NCBI GenBank assembly: GCA_018676385.1 | Contig: JABHEX010000058.1 | Coordinates: 1 to 8,682, forward strand | DNA: 8,682 bases | Direction: 5' to 3' | DNA from: Akkermansiaceae bacterium | GTDB lineage: Bacteria; Verrucomicrobiota; Verrucomicrobiia; Verrucomicrobiales; Akkermansiaceae | Shown: in pieces, positions 1 to 7,102 of the stretch | Layout: the number at the start of each line of letters is the position of its first letter | Numbering within the stretch: the first letter of the stretch is position 1 | The notes under the pieces: generated by a model | The model's database searches: none | What the model was told of the DNA's origin: nothing | What the model saw: the letters and a program-made list of their open reading frames with translations, nothing else | Made by a program: the position numbers and the translations under genes

Positions 1-731
1 ATGATAACGCATTAAAGTCATGTAAAGATGTCACAGAGATCGTTATCCCCAAGACGATCCGCTTCCTGAAGCCAGGAACCTTGAATCGCTGTGAAGGTCT
101 CGAAAATATCGTGGTCTCCAAGGATCACCCCGATTTCGCCAGCGTGGGTGGAGTCATGTTTGATAAGAAAAAGACGACGCTGCTGGCCGTTGGGGCAGGT
201 CGCAAGGGGGATTACCTGTTGCCTAAAACCACCACCTCGATTGGTCCCTACGCGCTTTCGTTGTGCGTAAACCTAAAGAGTGTGGTCATCCCCAAAGGCG
301 TCACCGACATCGGTGGTCGCACCGGTAGTGTTTTCCTCGGATGCAAGAATCTCGAGCGGGTCAACATCCCTGATACGGTAACTAATATCGGCCAGAAATC
401 GTTCCAGGATTGTGACAGCCTGAAGCAGATCACCATCCCGGCTAAAGTAACCGCTATTCCCTTTGGGCTTTTTTGGCGATGTGGTAACCTCAACAAAGCC
501 ACACTCCCGGACGGCATCACCGAGGTTGGGAATTACGCCTTCGCCGAATGCACCCAAGTGAAGCTAAAGAGCTTTCCCAAGAGCCTAGTGAAAATAGGAG
601 CCTACGCTTTCAAAAACTGCAAAGCACTCAAAGGTCTTAAGCTGCCGAAAGGTGTTAAACCGGTTGGTAGGGGTGCGTTCAGTGGTTGTGACCAACTGCG
701 CGGTATGGATGTACCAGGAGATACCACATAA
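1..731 (+). CDS. BspA-type leucine-rich repeat (LRR_5) protein, 5' end outside window
   Basis: The frame is open from base 3 to the TAA at 729-731, giving 242 visible residues. A TTG at 81 is only an internal codon, because the repeat pattern continues upstream of it, so the true start lies before the window. The protein consists of about nine units of roughly 23 residues. Each has a Cys-x2-Leu/Val step (SCKDV, RCEGL, LCVNL, GCKNL, DCDSL, RCGNL, ECTQV, NCKAL, GCDQL), followed by an I/LP-K/D-x-V/I turn and a 'xIGxxAF' segment. This is the signature of the Treponema/BspA LRR family (LRR_5). A non-repeat spacer (GGVMFDKKKTTLLAVGAG) matches the 'S-V-G-G-V-x-x-x-K' linker often found in these proteins. 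Such proteins are usually surface-exposed or secreted and mediate binding; the ligand here is unknown. It ends shortly after the last repeat, with no visible anchor or sorting domain at the C-terminus. Family call is firm; function is not. Confidence 0.85.
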   Translation, partial: DNALKSCKDVTEIVIPKTIRFLKPGTLNRCEGLENIVVSKDHPDFASVGGVMFDKKKTTLLAVGAGRKGDYLLPKTTTSIGPYALSLCVNLKSVVIPKGVTDIGGRTGSVFLGCKNLERVNIPDTVTNIGQKSFQDCDSLKQITIPAKVTAIPFGLFWRCGNLNKATLPDGITEVGNYAFAECTQVKLKSFPKSLVKIGAYAFKNCKALKGLKLPKGVKPVGRGAFSGCDQLRGMDVPGDTT

Positions 732-733
732 TC

Positions 734-805
734 CTGATTTCAAGGTATTGCTATGCCTTTCCAATGATGGGATAGGTGAGAAATTAATAAAACTCTTGGA
801 ATCAG
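734..805. repeat. Inverted repeat with 50-base loop between LRR gene and esterase gene
   Basis: CTGATTTCAAG at 734-744 can pair with CTTGGAATCAG at 795-805: 11 consecutive pairs in RNA, one of them a G-U wobble. The 50-base loop is A/T-rich toward its 3' side. It begins 3 bases after the LRR stop codon and ends 42 bases before the esterase ATG. No T-run follows the right arm, so it is not a classical intrinsic terminator. It could be an mRNA-end stabiliser or a regulatory structure, or chance. The pairing is directly seen; the function is unknown. Confidence 0.35.
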
Positions 806-847
806 CCGTTAACACTGCTTAGAACAGGTCAACTATCCACCCATACC

Positions 848-2266
848 ATGAAACTTAACCACGCCATCAAAACATCCTGCATCATCACGGCGGCCAGTCT
901 CGGCCTGTCTCTTTTTGCGTCAGCCGCCGATAAACCGATCAAAGTATTCATCCTCTCTGGGCAGTCGAATATGGTTGGTGCTGGTGCTGTCACCGGTGGT
1001 AGCAGTCGCTGGGGAAACGAGTTCACCGATGTCGCTGTTTCAGTTTACGATGGAGAATATGATTCAAAGGCAGACTATGATAAGCTTAAACCGATCAAAA
1101 TCCAGAAGCTTGAGAGCTTTGGCGGCACCAAACCCACACCATATCCTGGTGGCGGCACCCATGTGACGCGCGGATTTGTCGAACTGAAAACCACGGGCAT
1201 GTATGAATTTCGTCCCGGCTATGGTGACTCGACCTACTGTATTATGCAGGTTGATGGTAATGAAGTATACCGAAAGGAAACAGGTAAGGAGGCGATCCAT
1301 AAGGACATCAAGCTGACTGCAGGAAAGAAGGTGCCGTTTAAAATTACTTACCTTAATAACCGGGCAAATGGACTGGGGTGGTATGCGCAGTTAGATGTAC
1401 CCGGTGCGCTCTCAACCTTAGTCAAATACAAGGGCATGTATCCTTATCTGATGAATAAACAAGGTCAGTGGGTATCACGCAATGATGTCTACTACAAAGG
1501 TGTTGTAACATCAACAGGTAGTGACTGGATGAATGCGCTCTCTGCAGGTGGAAGAATCGGCCCCGAGGTTGGTTTCGGCCATGTCGTTGGCAACGATATA
1601 GATGAACCCGTTCTTGTTCTTAAGTCATCCCAGGGAAACCGCGCACTCGGTTGGGATTTCCTCCCTCCGGGAAGCAAGCAATACGAATACGATGGGAAAA
1701 TTTTTGCTGGTTATAAGGACTCGCCAATGTTCTGGGAAAAGGGAACCGAGCCAAAGAAAATTAACTGGTATGCGGGAAAACAATACGACGAATGTTTTGG
1801 CGCCGCACACGATGTGCTCAATAACTTCGATAGCAACTTTCCGCATTGGAAAGGTCGTGGATATGAGGTCGTTGGTTTTGCATGGTGGCAGGGTGATAAG
1901 GATCGATACACCAAGGGGCTTGCTCAGCGTTATGAGCACAACCTCGTTCACTTAATTAAAACTTTGCGCTCCGAATTCAAGGCGCCTAAAGCCAAGTTCG
2001 TTGTCGCTACTCTCGGTCAGACAGCAAAAGGCACAACTCCAGAAAACGATCAGGAAAAGAATGAACAAATGATTCTCAAAGCCCAACTTAGCGTCGATGG
2101 CATGGTTGGGAAATATCCGGAGTTTAAGGCTAATGTCAGCACGGTCTACACTCATCCGCTCAGCCAAGGCGGCGCTTCTAACAGCCACTACAATGGTAAT
2201 GCCCAAACCTACATGGACATAGGTCTTGCCATGGGTGAAGCGATGATCAAATTGCTCAAGGAATGA
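848..2266 (+). CDS. Exported SGNH/sialate O-acetylesterase-like esterase with PA14-like insert
   Basis: The 472-residue product starts at ATG 848, which opens a clear signal peptide (Lys4, His5 and Lys8, hydrophobic residues 10-24, cleavage near ASAA/DK at about 27). Mature residues 31-43 hold the SGNH block I, ILSGQSNM, with Ser40 as the expected nucleophile. Block-like segments follow: GPEVGFGHV (238-246), VLVLKSSQGNRALGWDF (255-271), the GFAWWQGDKD segment (343-352), and SHYNGNAQTY (446-455) with His447 as the expected catalytic His. This matches the sialate O-acetylesterase/CE6-like family, which removes acetyl esters from sugars. Residues about 117-192 (YEFRPGYGD, VDGNEVY, LTAGKKVPFKITYLNN, GLGWYAQL) resemble the second half of a PA14 domain, a glycan-binding fold, and sit between block I and the rest of the catalytic domain. 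The Asp usually three residues before the His is Ser444; some relatives also lack it. There is no convincing Shine-Dalgarno site. The gene overlaps the next by four bases. Substrate is not predictable. Confidence 0.85.
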   Translation: MKLNHAIKTSCIITAASLGLSLFASAADKPIKVFILSGQSNMVGAGAVTGGSSRWGNEFTDVAVSVYDGEYDSKADYDKLKPIKIQKLESFGGTKPTPYPGGGTHVTRGFVELKTTGMYEFRPGYGDSTYCIMQVDGNEVYRKETGKEAIHKDIKLTAGKKVPFKITYLNNRANGLGWYAQLDVPGALSTLVKYKGMYPYLMNKQGQWVSRNDVYYKGVVTSTGSDWMNALSAGGRIGPEVGFGHVVGNDIDEPVLVLKSSQGNRALGWDFLPPGSKQYEYDGKIFAGYKDSPMFWEKGTEPKKINWYAGKQYDECFGAAHDVLNNFDSNFPHWKGRGYEVVGFAWWQGDKDRYTKGLAQRYEHNLVHLIKTLRSEFKAPKAKFVVATLGQTAKGTTPENDQEKNEQMILKAQLSVDGMVGKYPEFKANVSTVYTHPLSQGGASNSHYNGNAQTYMDIGLAMGEAMIKLLKE

Positions 2267-2754
2267 CAACTACCTATTATCTCGAACAGACATCCATATC
2301 TTCTCTTAATGCAAAGACGGACTCCAGGGGTCTGGATATTCTTGAATCCGAGGTCAAACAATACCAGTTCAACAGATTCCTGTATCAACTGGTGGGGGAG
2401 GCGTGGCAATGGACCGATCGTCTGATTTGGACGGACGAACAATGGAAAGAATATGCCGAAAATGACAACCTGAGAACTTGGTGTGCCTATTTAAAAGGCA
2501 CGCCGGCTGGATACTTCGAACTGCAAAAACAGCAAAACGGAAACGTTGAAGTCGCTCTGCTTGGGCTCGCTGATCAATTTCTAAACAGCGGTCTTGGAGG
2601 CTATCTATTATCCGAGGCACTCAAGCTTGCATGGTCATGGGATGGAGCTACACGTGTTTGGTTGCATACCTGCTCGCTGGATCATCCCAACGCACTCAAT
2701 AACTACACGGCCAGAGGAATGAAGATCTATCAAACAGAGGAAACTAATGAGTAA
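2263..2754 (+). CDS. GNAT family N-acetyltransferase
   Basis: The 163-residue product has no signal peptide and should be cytoplasmic. It starts at ATG 2263, which overlaps the esterase stop in an ATGA arrangement, suggesting coupled translation. The GNAT fold is recognisable. FLYQLVGEAWQWTDR (39-53) is the usual N-terminal substrate-side segment. WCAYLKGTPAGYFEL (73-87) forms strands 2-3. VEVALLGLADQFLNSGLGGYLL (95-116) is motif A with the acetyl-CoA pyrophosphate-binding loop (N-S-G-L-G-G). RVWLHTCSLDHPNALNNYTARGM (131-153) is motif B. The WLHTCSLDHPNAL stretch closely resembles a known subgroup annotated only as 'GNAT family N-acetyltransferase', acting on unidentified small molecules or proteins. 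The acceptor here is unknown. Its position inside a group of genes for exported carbohydrate-related proteins hints at a role on a sugar-derived metabolite, but that is speculation. The fold assignment is strong. Confidence 0.85.
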   Translation: MTTTYYLEQTSISSLNAKTDSRGLDILESEVKQYQFNRFLYQLVGEAWQWTDRLIWTDEQWKEYAENDNLRTWCAYLKGTPAGYFELQKQQNGNVEVALLGLADQFLNSGLGGYLLSEALKLAWSWDGATRVWLHTCSLDHPNALNNYTARGMKIYQTEETNE

Positions 2755-2848
2755 ATTTCTCACCTCTGCACAAATTACCAACATGCATTTGGCTAATTCG
2801 CTAGTCCTCATTATGATCTATTTGGAGGCTGCAATTGACAATTTTTGA
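2747..2848 (+). CDS. Possible 33-residue small protein between GNAT and DUF1080 genes
   Basis: An ATG at 2747, six bases after AGAGG (2736-2740), opens a 33-codon frame ending in TGA at 2846-2848. It overlaps the GNAT gene by 8 bases in another frame. The product begins MSKFLTSAQITN and contains a mostly hydrophobic stretch (LANSLVLIMIYLEAA, residues 15-29) that could make a short membrane segment. I recognise no family. Arguments for it are the good ribosome-site spacing and the overlap. Arguments against are its size and the lack of any homology evidence. It may instead be a chance frame or a short leader that carries ribosomes toward the next gene. Confidence 0.25.
   Translation: MSKFLTSAQITNMHLANSLVLIMIYLEAAIDNF
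2824..2837 (+). promoter_or_regulatory. Shine-Dalgarno site and alternative TTG start ahead of the DUF1080 gene
   Basis: GGAGG at 2824-2828 is followed six bases later by TTG at 2835-2837, in frame with the DUF1080 protein. Starting here would add 16 residues (MTIFDKSSTNTSATYI) before the signal peptide. This is one of the best Shine-Dalgarno sequences in the window, yet the ATG at 2883, which gives a compact signal peptide, has none. I kept the ATG as the start because the added residues would make an unusually long n-region, but the TTG start remains possible. Confidence 0.4.
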
Positions 2849-2882
2849 TAAATCTTCCACTAATACATCTGCAACTTATATC

Positions 2883-3524
2883 ATGAGACACTTACTTTAC
2901 ATCGCCACTCTAGCTCTGTCATCGAGCATCACCATAGCACATGCCAAGGACAACGAATTATCCGACACCGATAAAAAAGCGGGATGGATTAATTTATTTA
3001 ACGGTAAAGATTTCTCCGGATGGAAAATCGACAAGTGGAACCCCACGAGTATTACCATCAAAGATGGAGCTATCCGATGCCAAGGGAAGCCATCGATGCT
3101 ATACTGCACCAACGAAAAAGCGAAAGACGCAAAAAATTTCCACTTTATCGCAGACGTGATGACCAAACCTGGATCCAACGGTGGAATTTTCTTCCACACC
3201 AAATATCAGGATAAAGGATGGCCAGTGGGTCACGAGGCCCAAGTTAACCAAACCCAAGGTGATCCTGTCAAAACAGGTAGTATCTATGTCGTCAAAAAAC
3301 ATCTTCAAGCTCCAGCCAAAGACAACGAATGGTTTCGTTACGAAATTATCGTCATGGGTGATACTGTGGAAACCAAAGTGGATGGTGAAACCATTGTCAT
3401 TTACAAGGAAAAACCAGGCATCGCAGGTAAACGTAAGTTGTCACAAGGAACTTTCGGTATACAGGCCCATGATCCGAATAGCATTGTTCTAACAAAAAAC
3501 ATTAAAGTCAAACTTCTTCCATAA
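2883..3524 (+). CDS. Secreted DUF1080 (3-keto-disaccharide hydrolase-like) protein
   Basis: From ATG 2883 the product has 213 residues. Residues 1-21 (MRHLLYIATLALSSSITIAHA) form a signal peptide with cleavage at AHA/KD. The remainder is a single DUF1080 domain (PF06439, a concanavalin-like jelly roll). The visible landmarks are GWINLFNGKDFSGWK (34-48), the family's entry motif; DGAIRCQG (61-68); FHFIADVMTKPGSNGGIFF (86-104), equivalent to the usual 'GNSGIFFR'; GHEAQVNQ (116-123), equivalent to 'YEVQILD'; TGSIY (131-135), equivalent to 'TGAIY'; NEWFRYEIIVMGD (148-160); and GTFGIQAHDPNSIVLTKNIKVK (189-210). Family members have been described as hydrolases of 3-keto-glycosides, and others may only bind sugars. 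Length is normal for a single-domain member. It follows the GNAT gene by 128 bases and precedes the DUF6288-like gene by 52 bases, which suggests a shared transcript. The enzyme activity is inferred from the family; no substrate evidence is present. Confidence 0.85.
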   Translation: MRHLLYIATLALSSSITIAHAKDNELSDTDKKAGWINLFNGKDFSGWKIDKWNPTSITIKDGAIRCQGKPSMLYCTNEKAKDAKNFHFIADVMTKPGSNGGIFFHTKYQDKGWPVGHEAQVNQTQGDPVKTGSIYVVKKHLQAPAKDNEWFRYEIIVMGDTVETKVDGETIVIYKEKPGIAGKRKLSQGTFGIQAHDPNSIVLTKNIKVKLLP

Positions 3525-3576
3525 ACCATTCCGCGCAGACCATTACCAAAATTTGATTTCATCACCATTACTCAAC

Positions 3577-6500
3577 ATGACAAAAGCCACCTATCAAACT
3601 TCAGTTCATCGGTCTTTACTCTCTGTAGCAGCGGCAATGCTCGCAATAACTGCCAACACGACAGCACAAGACTACAAATCAGTGGACGGTTATTACACCG
3701 AAGTCCCGCAGTTCCACTCTTGGCCTGATCCAACTGCTGCGCGCTACAAGATTAAACGCTTTGGTCCGGTAGGCATTGGTCTGGAACTACGCAAGCCGAA
3801 CTTCACGATGCACATCGTTAACGTTGAGGAAGGCTCACCCGCTGCTGCCACCGGTAAACTCAAAAAGGGCCAGATCATCAAAAGCGTAAACGGCCATACA
3901 ATGAAAGGCATCGACCCCCGCGTGCTCCTAGGTAACTGGATCACCGAAGCTGAGGCCAAGGGCGGTATCATGAAACTTATGGTCAAGGATGATGCTAAAT
4001 CCGCAGCCAAGGAAGTGGTCGTGAAACTACCAGTACTCGGCGCTTTCAGTGAGACCTGGCCGTTGGATTGTAAGAAGACCGACGCGATCGTTCGCGCCTG
4101 TGCCGATGCTCTGGCTGCCAACAAGAAGTCGATCGGTATTGGCCTTGATGGTGCGCTCCAGTTCATGCTGTCCACGGGTGAGGAAAAGGATCTCGAGGTG
4201 GCTAAACGTTGGGTGAAAAAGTTTGTTGCAGATTATAACGAGAAGGAAGCGAAACGGGACAAGAGTAAGAAACAGCGCGAGGTCTATCCTTGGTTCGCGG
4301 GTTATTCTGGCCCTGGATTTTGTGAGTATTACTTGCGCACCGGTGATGAGTCGATCCTGCCAATTCTCAAAAACATGGCCGATTCGCTCAAGCGGACCAT
4401 TTACAACGGCTCATGGATGGGCCGTGGTGGTGCCAACTACGGATACATGGGTGGAGGGCAATTAAATGCCGCTGGCTTGCATGCCGTAACATTCCTGCTA
4501 ATGGCTAAAGAGTGTGGTGTTGATGTCGACGAGCACACGCTTCAAACCTGCCTTCGCCACGTCTATCGATTTGCTGGTCACGGCAACGTACCTTACGGTG
4601 ACCACCTCCCAGAAGGTGGGTTCGCTGGCAATGGTAAAACCGAGGGGCTTGCGTTCACTATGGCTGCTGCTGCCAACCTACACCCCGATGGTAACAAATC
4701 GGTTTATGCCAAGGCGCGCGACATAAGCGCAACGAAGTCCTTTTACTCCACCTCGTGGCTTTTCCACGGACATACCGGTGGTGGGGTCGGTGAATTCTGG
4801 CGCGGCCCTGCAATGGGGCTATTGCGTGACCAACGTCCCGCCGAATACCAGTCGTTCATGAACGAGCGCCGCTGGATGTATGAGCTTGCCCGGACCCACC
4901 AAGGTGTCTTTGGCTGGGTTAGCGACTGGAATGTCAGCTACACCGACACAGGCTTGGAAGGCCGCGGTTGGGGCAACTTCATCCCACTTATTTACACCCT
5001 GCCGCGCAAGCAACTGCGCATGTATGGCGCGCCTCCATCAAAATTTTCCAAAACCTACAAAATCCCTGATATCCCATGGGGAAACAAGGCGGATGAGATT
5101 TTTCTCACGCTGACCCCGGGCGAATACCTGCCCGGAAAACGTCAGGACATTTCCAAGGAACGGCTGCGCACGGATGCATCCAAACCCATCCTTGGTCGTA
5201 TGGATGACCCCAAGGTCACCGATGAAGTTCTGCTGATGTATGCCTACCATTTCGATCAGGGGCTGCGCACAGCCTCGGCCCGTTCTATCAATAAGTATGG
5301 TCGTGTCCATCTGGTTACGCAATTGCTGAAATCTAACGACGCCCGCGCCCGCCTCGCCGGCATCACCTGCATCAATGGTATGAGTAAAGGTAAGGCGCTA
5401 CCAGATAGCCAACTCACCGACGAGATGTTCCAGCTCATTGGTGGCATGATCAATAACCCAGATGAATCGTGGTGGGTTCTGATGGGAGCCATGAAGGCTA
5501 TGGGCCGCGCCCAGCCAGAAACGATCGCTCCATATGTTGAGAAAATCACGGCTTGGTTAGATCACGACGACTGGTGGTTACGTCAGTCCGCTGTGTTTGC
5601 GCTCACTCCGATGGTAACCGATAAAAAGTTCGCCAAGACATTCCTGACTAAAGTGGGCAAACTAATTAACACCAGTCAGCGTATGGGGGACTTCTCACCA
5701 CTCAGCGGTATCGTCCGCCGGCTTCAGGACGCTGACCCTGAAATCCAAGCGTTTGCCATGAAGACTCTAGGTAAGGCTTATGTCTCTTACCCCAAGGAGC
5801 TCATCGAACCCGGTGGGCAGAACCTGACGCTTAACATCGCACTTCTGCTAGATGGCGTCGCCAGAGATCTCGCTGCCGTACCCGGGGGCTACGATAAGGT
5901 TTATCAAGTCGCTATGAAGCGTAGTCCTGAGCAAGCCTTACCGCACCAGAAGCTTTTCTTAAGCGCTGATAGCGAGAAGTTTGGTCCGGAGCTTAAAAAA
6001 GCGCTGAAGCCGATCATCAAGGACCGATTGATTCCAGAATACATTGAGAAAAACCGTAAGGCGCTCGAGAGGGAAATCTCCACCCGACAGCCGGGACGCG
6101 CTGTCGATGGTTTGGTCGATCTCTACAAGAAAGCCGGAAATAACGACTACGCCTGGAATCTCCACGGTCCAGCTCGCGACAAGATCAGCTGGCAGTACCA
6201 CAGCTTCGATCCACCTGAGAAAAAGCTATGGGAAGGAAACCACCGCTTCCGTGAGGTGACCTTGCCTGAAGGTGCTGAGAATTGGTTTACTTCCAGCTTT
6301 AATCCTAAGGCTGCAGGCTGGAAAACGGGTAATGCTCCATTCGCTAACTATGGCGGTAAGTGTCTCCCAATCGGCGACTGCAAGGGAGAGCATCATTTTT
6401 GTGGCTGTGGTAACCCAGCGAATACCCTATGGGAAAAAGAAGCCCTCCTAATGCGCGCCCAGATCAAGCTGCCGCCACTCAAGGACGGCTACGCATACCG

Positions 6501-6807
6501 GTTATTAGTTGGCGGACGCTCTCACTACAACGCTGGTGGCGGCACAGATGTCTGGATCGATGGTGAAAAAATGAGCAACCCCAGAAGAGGGCAGGCCACC
6601 ATCCCAGGCGGTAGTGGAAGACACTCAAACCGACCATGGGGAGTCATCATCGCAGATGACTACCGCAAGCACTTCGAAGATGGTAATATCCTGCTCGGCT
6701 GCAATGGCTTCCTGCGCTGGGGACACCGGTCCAAAACAATTAAATGCTACAAGACCTTCTGGTTCCAGCAGATGAAATTACCCACGTTACCCAAAACTGA
6801 TAAGTAA
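3577..6807 (+). CDS. Large exported PDZ / DUF6288-like multidomain protein
   Basis: The frame is open from a TTG at 3553, but ATG 3577 gives a normal signal peptide (His11 and Arg12, hydrophobic 14-25, cleavage at TTA/QD near 30), so the protein has 1076 residues. Residues about 62-140 form a PDZ-like domain: GPVGIGLEL, then VNVEEGSPAAATGKLKKGQIIKSVNG (81-106). From WPLDCKKTDA (161) to about 505 there is an all-helical region with repeated Gly-rich loops (GIGLDGALQFML, YNGSWMGRGGANYGYMGGG, FHGHTGGGVGEFWRG). This suggests an alpha/alpha-toroid such as those of glycosidases or terpenoid cyclase-like folds, and recalls families annotated as DUF6288 in Verrucomicrobiota and Planctomycetota. Residues about 545-740 read as HEAT-like helical pairs (ARLAGITCINGM, LRQSAVFALTPMV, IQAFAMKTLGKAY). 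Residues about 890-1070 are beta-rich and resemble a galactose-binding-like module. This part contains a cluster of Cys929, Cys934, His939-His940, Cys942 and Cys944 that could bind a metal or form disulfides. Function is unknown; a periplasmic or surface role in glycan handling is inferred from its neighbours. Confidence 0.8.
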   Translation: MTKATYQTSVHRSLLSVAAAMLAITANTTAQDYKSVDGYYTEVPQFHSWPDPTAARYKIKRFGPVGIGLELRKPNFTMHIVNVEEGSPAAATGKLKKGQIIKSVNGHTMKGIDPRVLLGNWITEAEAKGGIMKLMVKDDAKSAAKEVVVKLPVLGAFSETWPLDCKKTDAIVRACADALAANKKSIGIGLDGALQFMLSTGEEKDLEVAKRWVKKFVADYNEKEAKRDKSKKQREVYPWFAGYSGPGFCEYYLRTGDESILPILKNMADSLKRTIYNGSWMGRGGANYGYMGGGQLNAAGLHAVTFLLMAKECGVDVDEHTLQTCLRHVYRFAGHGNVPYGDHLPEGGFAGNGKTEGLAFTMAAAANLHPDGNKSVYAKARDISATKSFYSTSWLFHGHTGGGVGEFWRGPAMGLLRDQRPAEYQSFMNERRWMYELARTHQGVFGWVSDWNVSYTDTGLEGRGWGNFIPLIYTLPRKQLRMYGAPPSKFSKTYKIPDIPWGNKADEIFLTLTPGEYLPGKRQDISKERLRTDASKPILGRMDDPKVTDEVLLMYAYHFDQGLRTASARSINKYGRVHLVTQLLKSNDARARLAGITCINGMSKGKALPDSQLTDEMFQLIGGMINNPDESWWVLMGAMKAMGRAQPETIAPYVEKITAWLDHDDWWLRQSAVFALTPMVTDKKFAKTFLTKVGKLINTSQRMGDFSPLSGIVRRLQDADPEIQAFAMKTLGKAYVSYPKELIEPGGQNLTLNIALLLDGVARDLAAVPGGYDKVYQVAMKRSPEQALPHQKLFLSADSEKFGPELKKALKPIIKDRLIPEYIEKNRKALEREISTRQPGRAVDGLVDLYKKAGNNDYAWNLHGPARDKISWQYHSFDPPEKKLWEGNHRFREVTLPEGAENWFTSSFNPKAAGWKTGNAPFANYGGKCLPIGDCKGEHHFCGCGNPANTLWEKEALLMRAQIKLPPLKDGYAYRLLVGGRSHYNAGGGTDVWIDGEKMSNPRRGQATIPGGSGRHSNRPWGVIIADDYRKHFEDGNILLGCNGFLRWGHRSKTIKCYKTFWFQQMKLPTLPKTDK

Positions 6808-6957
6808 TTACGCCAATCATCAGCTATCTTTAATTGCAACATTTCAACGAGGATTTTCTCGAGACAGCCCAAGCTATTACTTCCACACGGTAGTCAGTCT
6901 AGCAGTATTGAACACAACAACAGCGCCACTCCTCATTTGTCAGCAAGAAAAGTGATT

Positions 6958-6974
6958 TGCTAGCGTGTCTAGCA
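6958..6974. repeat. Perfect 6-bp hairpin TGCTAG-N5-CTAGCA
   Basis: TGCTAG (6958-6963) and CTAGCA (6969-6974) are exact inverted copies around a five-base CGTGT loop. The right arm is part of an 8-base direct repeat, GTCTAGCA, that also occurs at 6897-6904. No T-run follows. It lies about 150 bases after the stop of the large gene and could be an operator-like dyad, an mRNA 3' structure, or chance in a short region. Confidence 0.3.
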
Positions 6975-7036
6975 CATGAGCCAGGGTGATTTGATTATTG
7001 GACCGACAGACTTATGCTCATATTTTTTTCTTAAAA

Positions 7037-7065
7037 AATACATCAGGCTGTTTAGAATGTATAAT
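7037..7065 (+). promoter_or_regulatory. Candidate sigma-70-type promoter reading toward the MoxR-like stub and TPR gene
   Basis: A perfect TATAAT lies at 7060-7065. Seventeen bases upstream is AATACA (7037-7042), which matches the last three positions of TTGACA. Just upstream of that, 7021-7036 is almost pure A/T (part of the palindrome TATTTTTT/AAAAAATA), in the position of an UP element. Transcription would start near 7072 and run through the hairpin at 7103-7123. A weaker alternative is CTGACA (7159-7164) with CATAAT (7180-7185), though its 15-base spacer is short. This is pattern matching only. Confidence 0.35.
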
Positions 7066-7102
7066 CGTCTCGGCTTAGGTGGTCGGGTAGCATAAATAAA
7101 GC

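Noticed and set aside
81..83. TTG at 81 as the start of the LRR protein
   Set aside because: LRR_5 repeats continue in frame upstream to the window edge, so the gene starts outside the window.
1602..1955. Plus- and minus-strand frames inside the esterase gene (for example 1602-1955 and 1625-1951)
   Set aside because: These are shadows of the esterase frame, which carries the SGNH landmarks throughout this stretch.
3553..3579. TTG at 3553 as the start of the large protein
   Set aside because: The ATG at 3577 gives a normal signal peptide, while the TTG adds eight residues and has no Shine-Dalgarno site.
6848..6861. CGAG-N6-CTCG hairpin shortly after the large gene
   Set aside because: Four pairs only, no T-run, easily expected by chance.
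7021..7040. TATTTTTTTCTTAAAAAATA as an intrinsic terminator
   Set aside because: The stem is A/T only, with no GC-rich part, and lies over 200 bases past the preceding stop codon. It fits an UP-like element upstream of the promoter candidate better.
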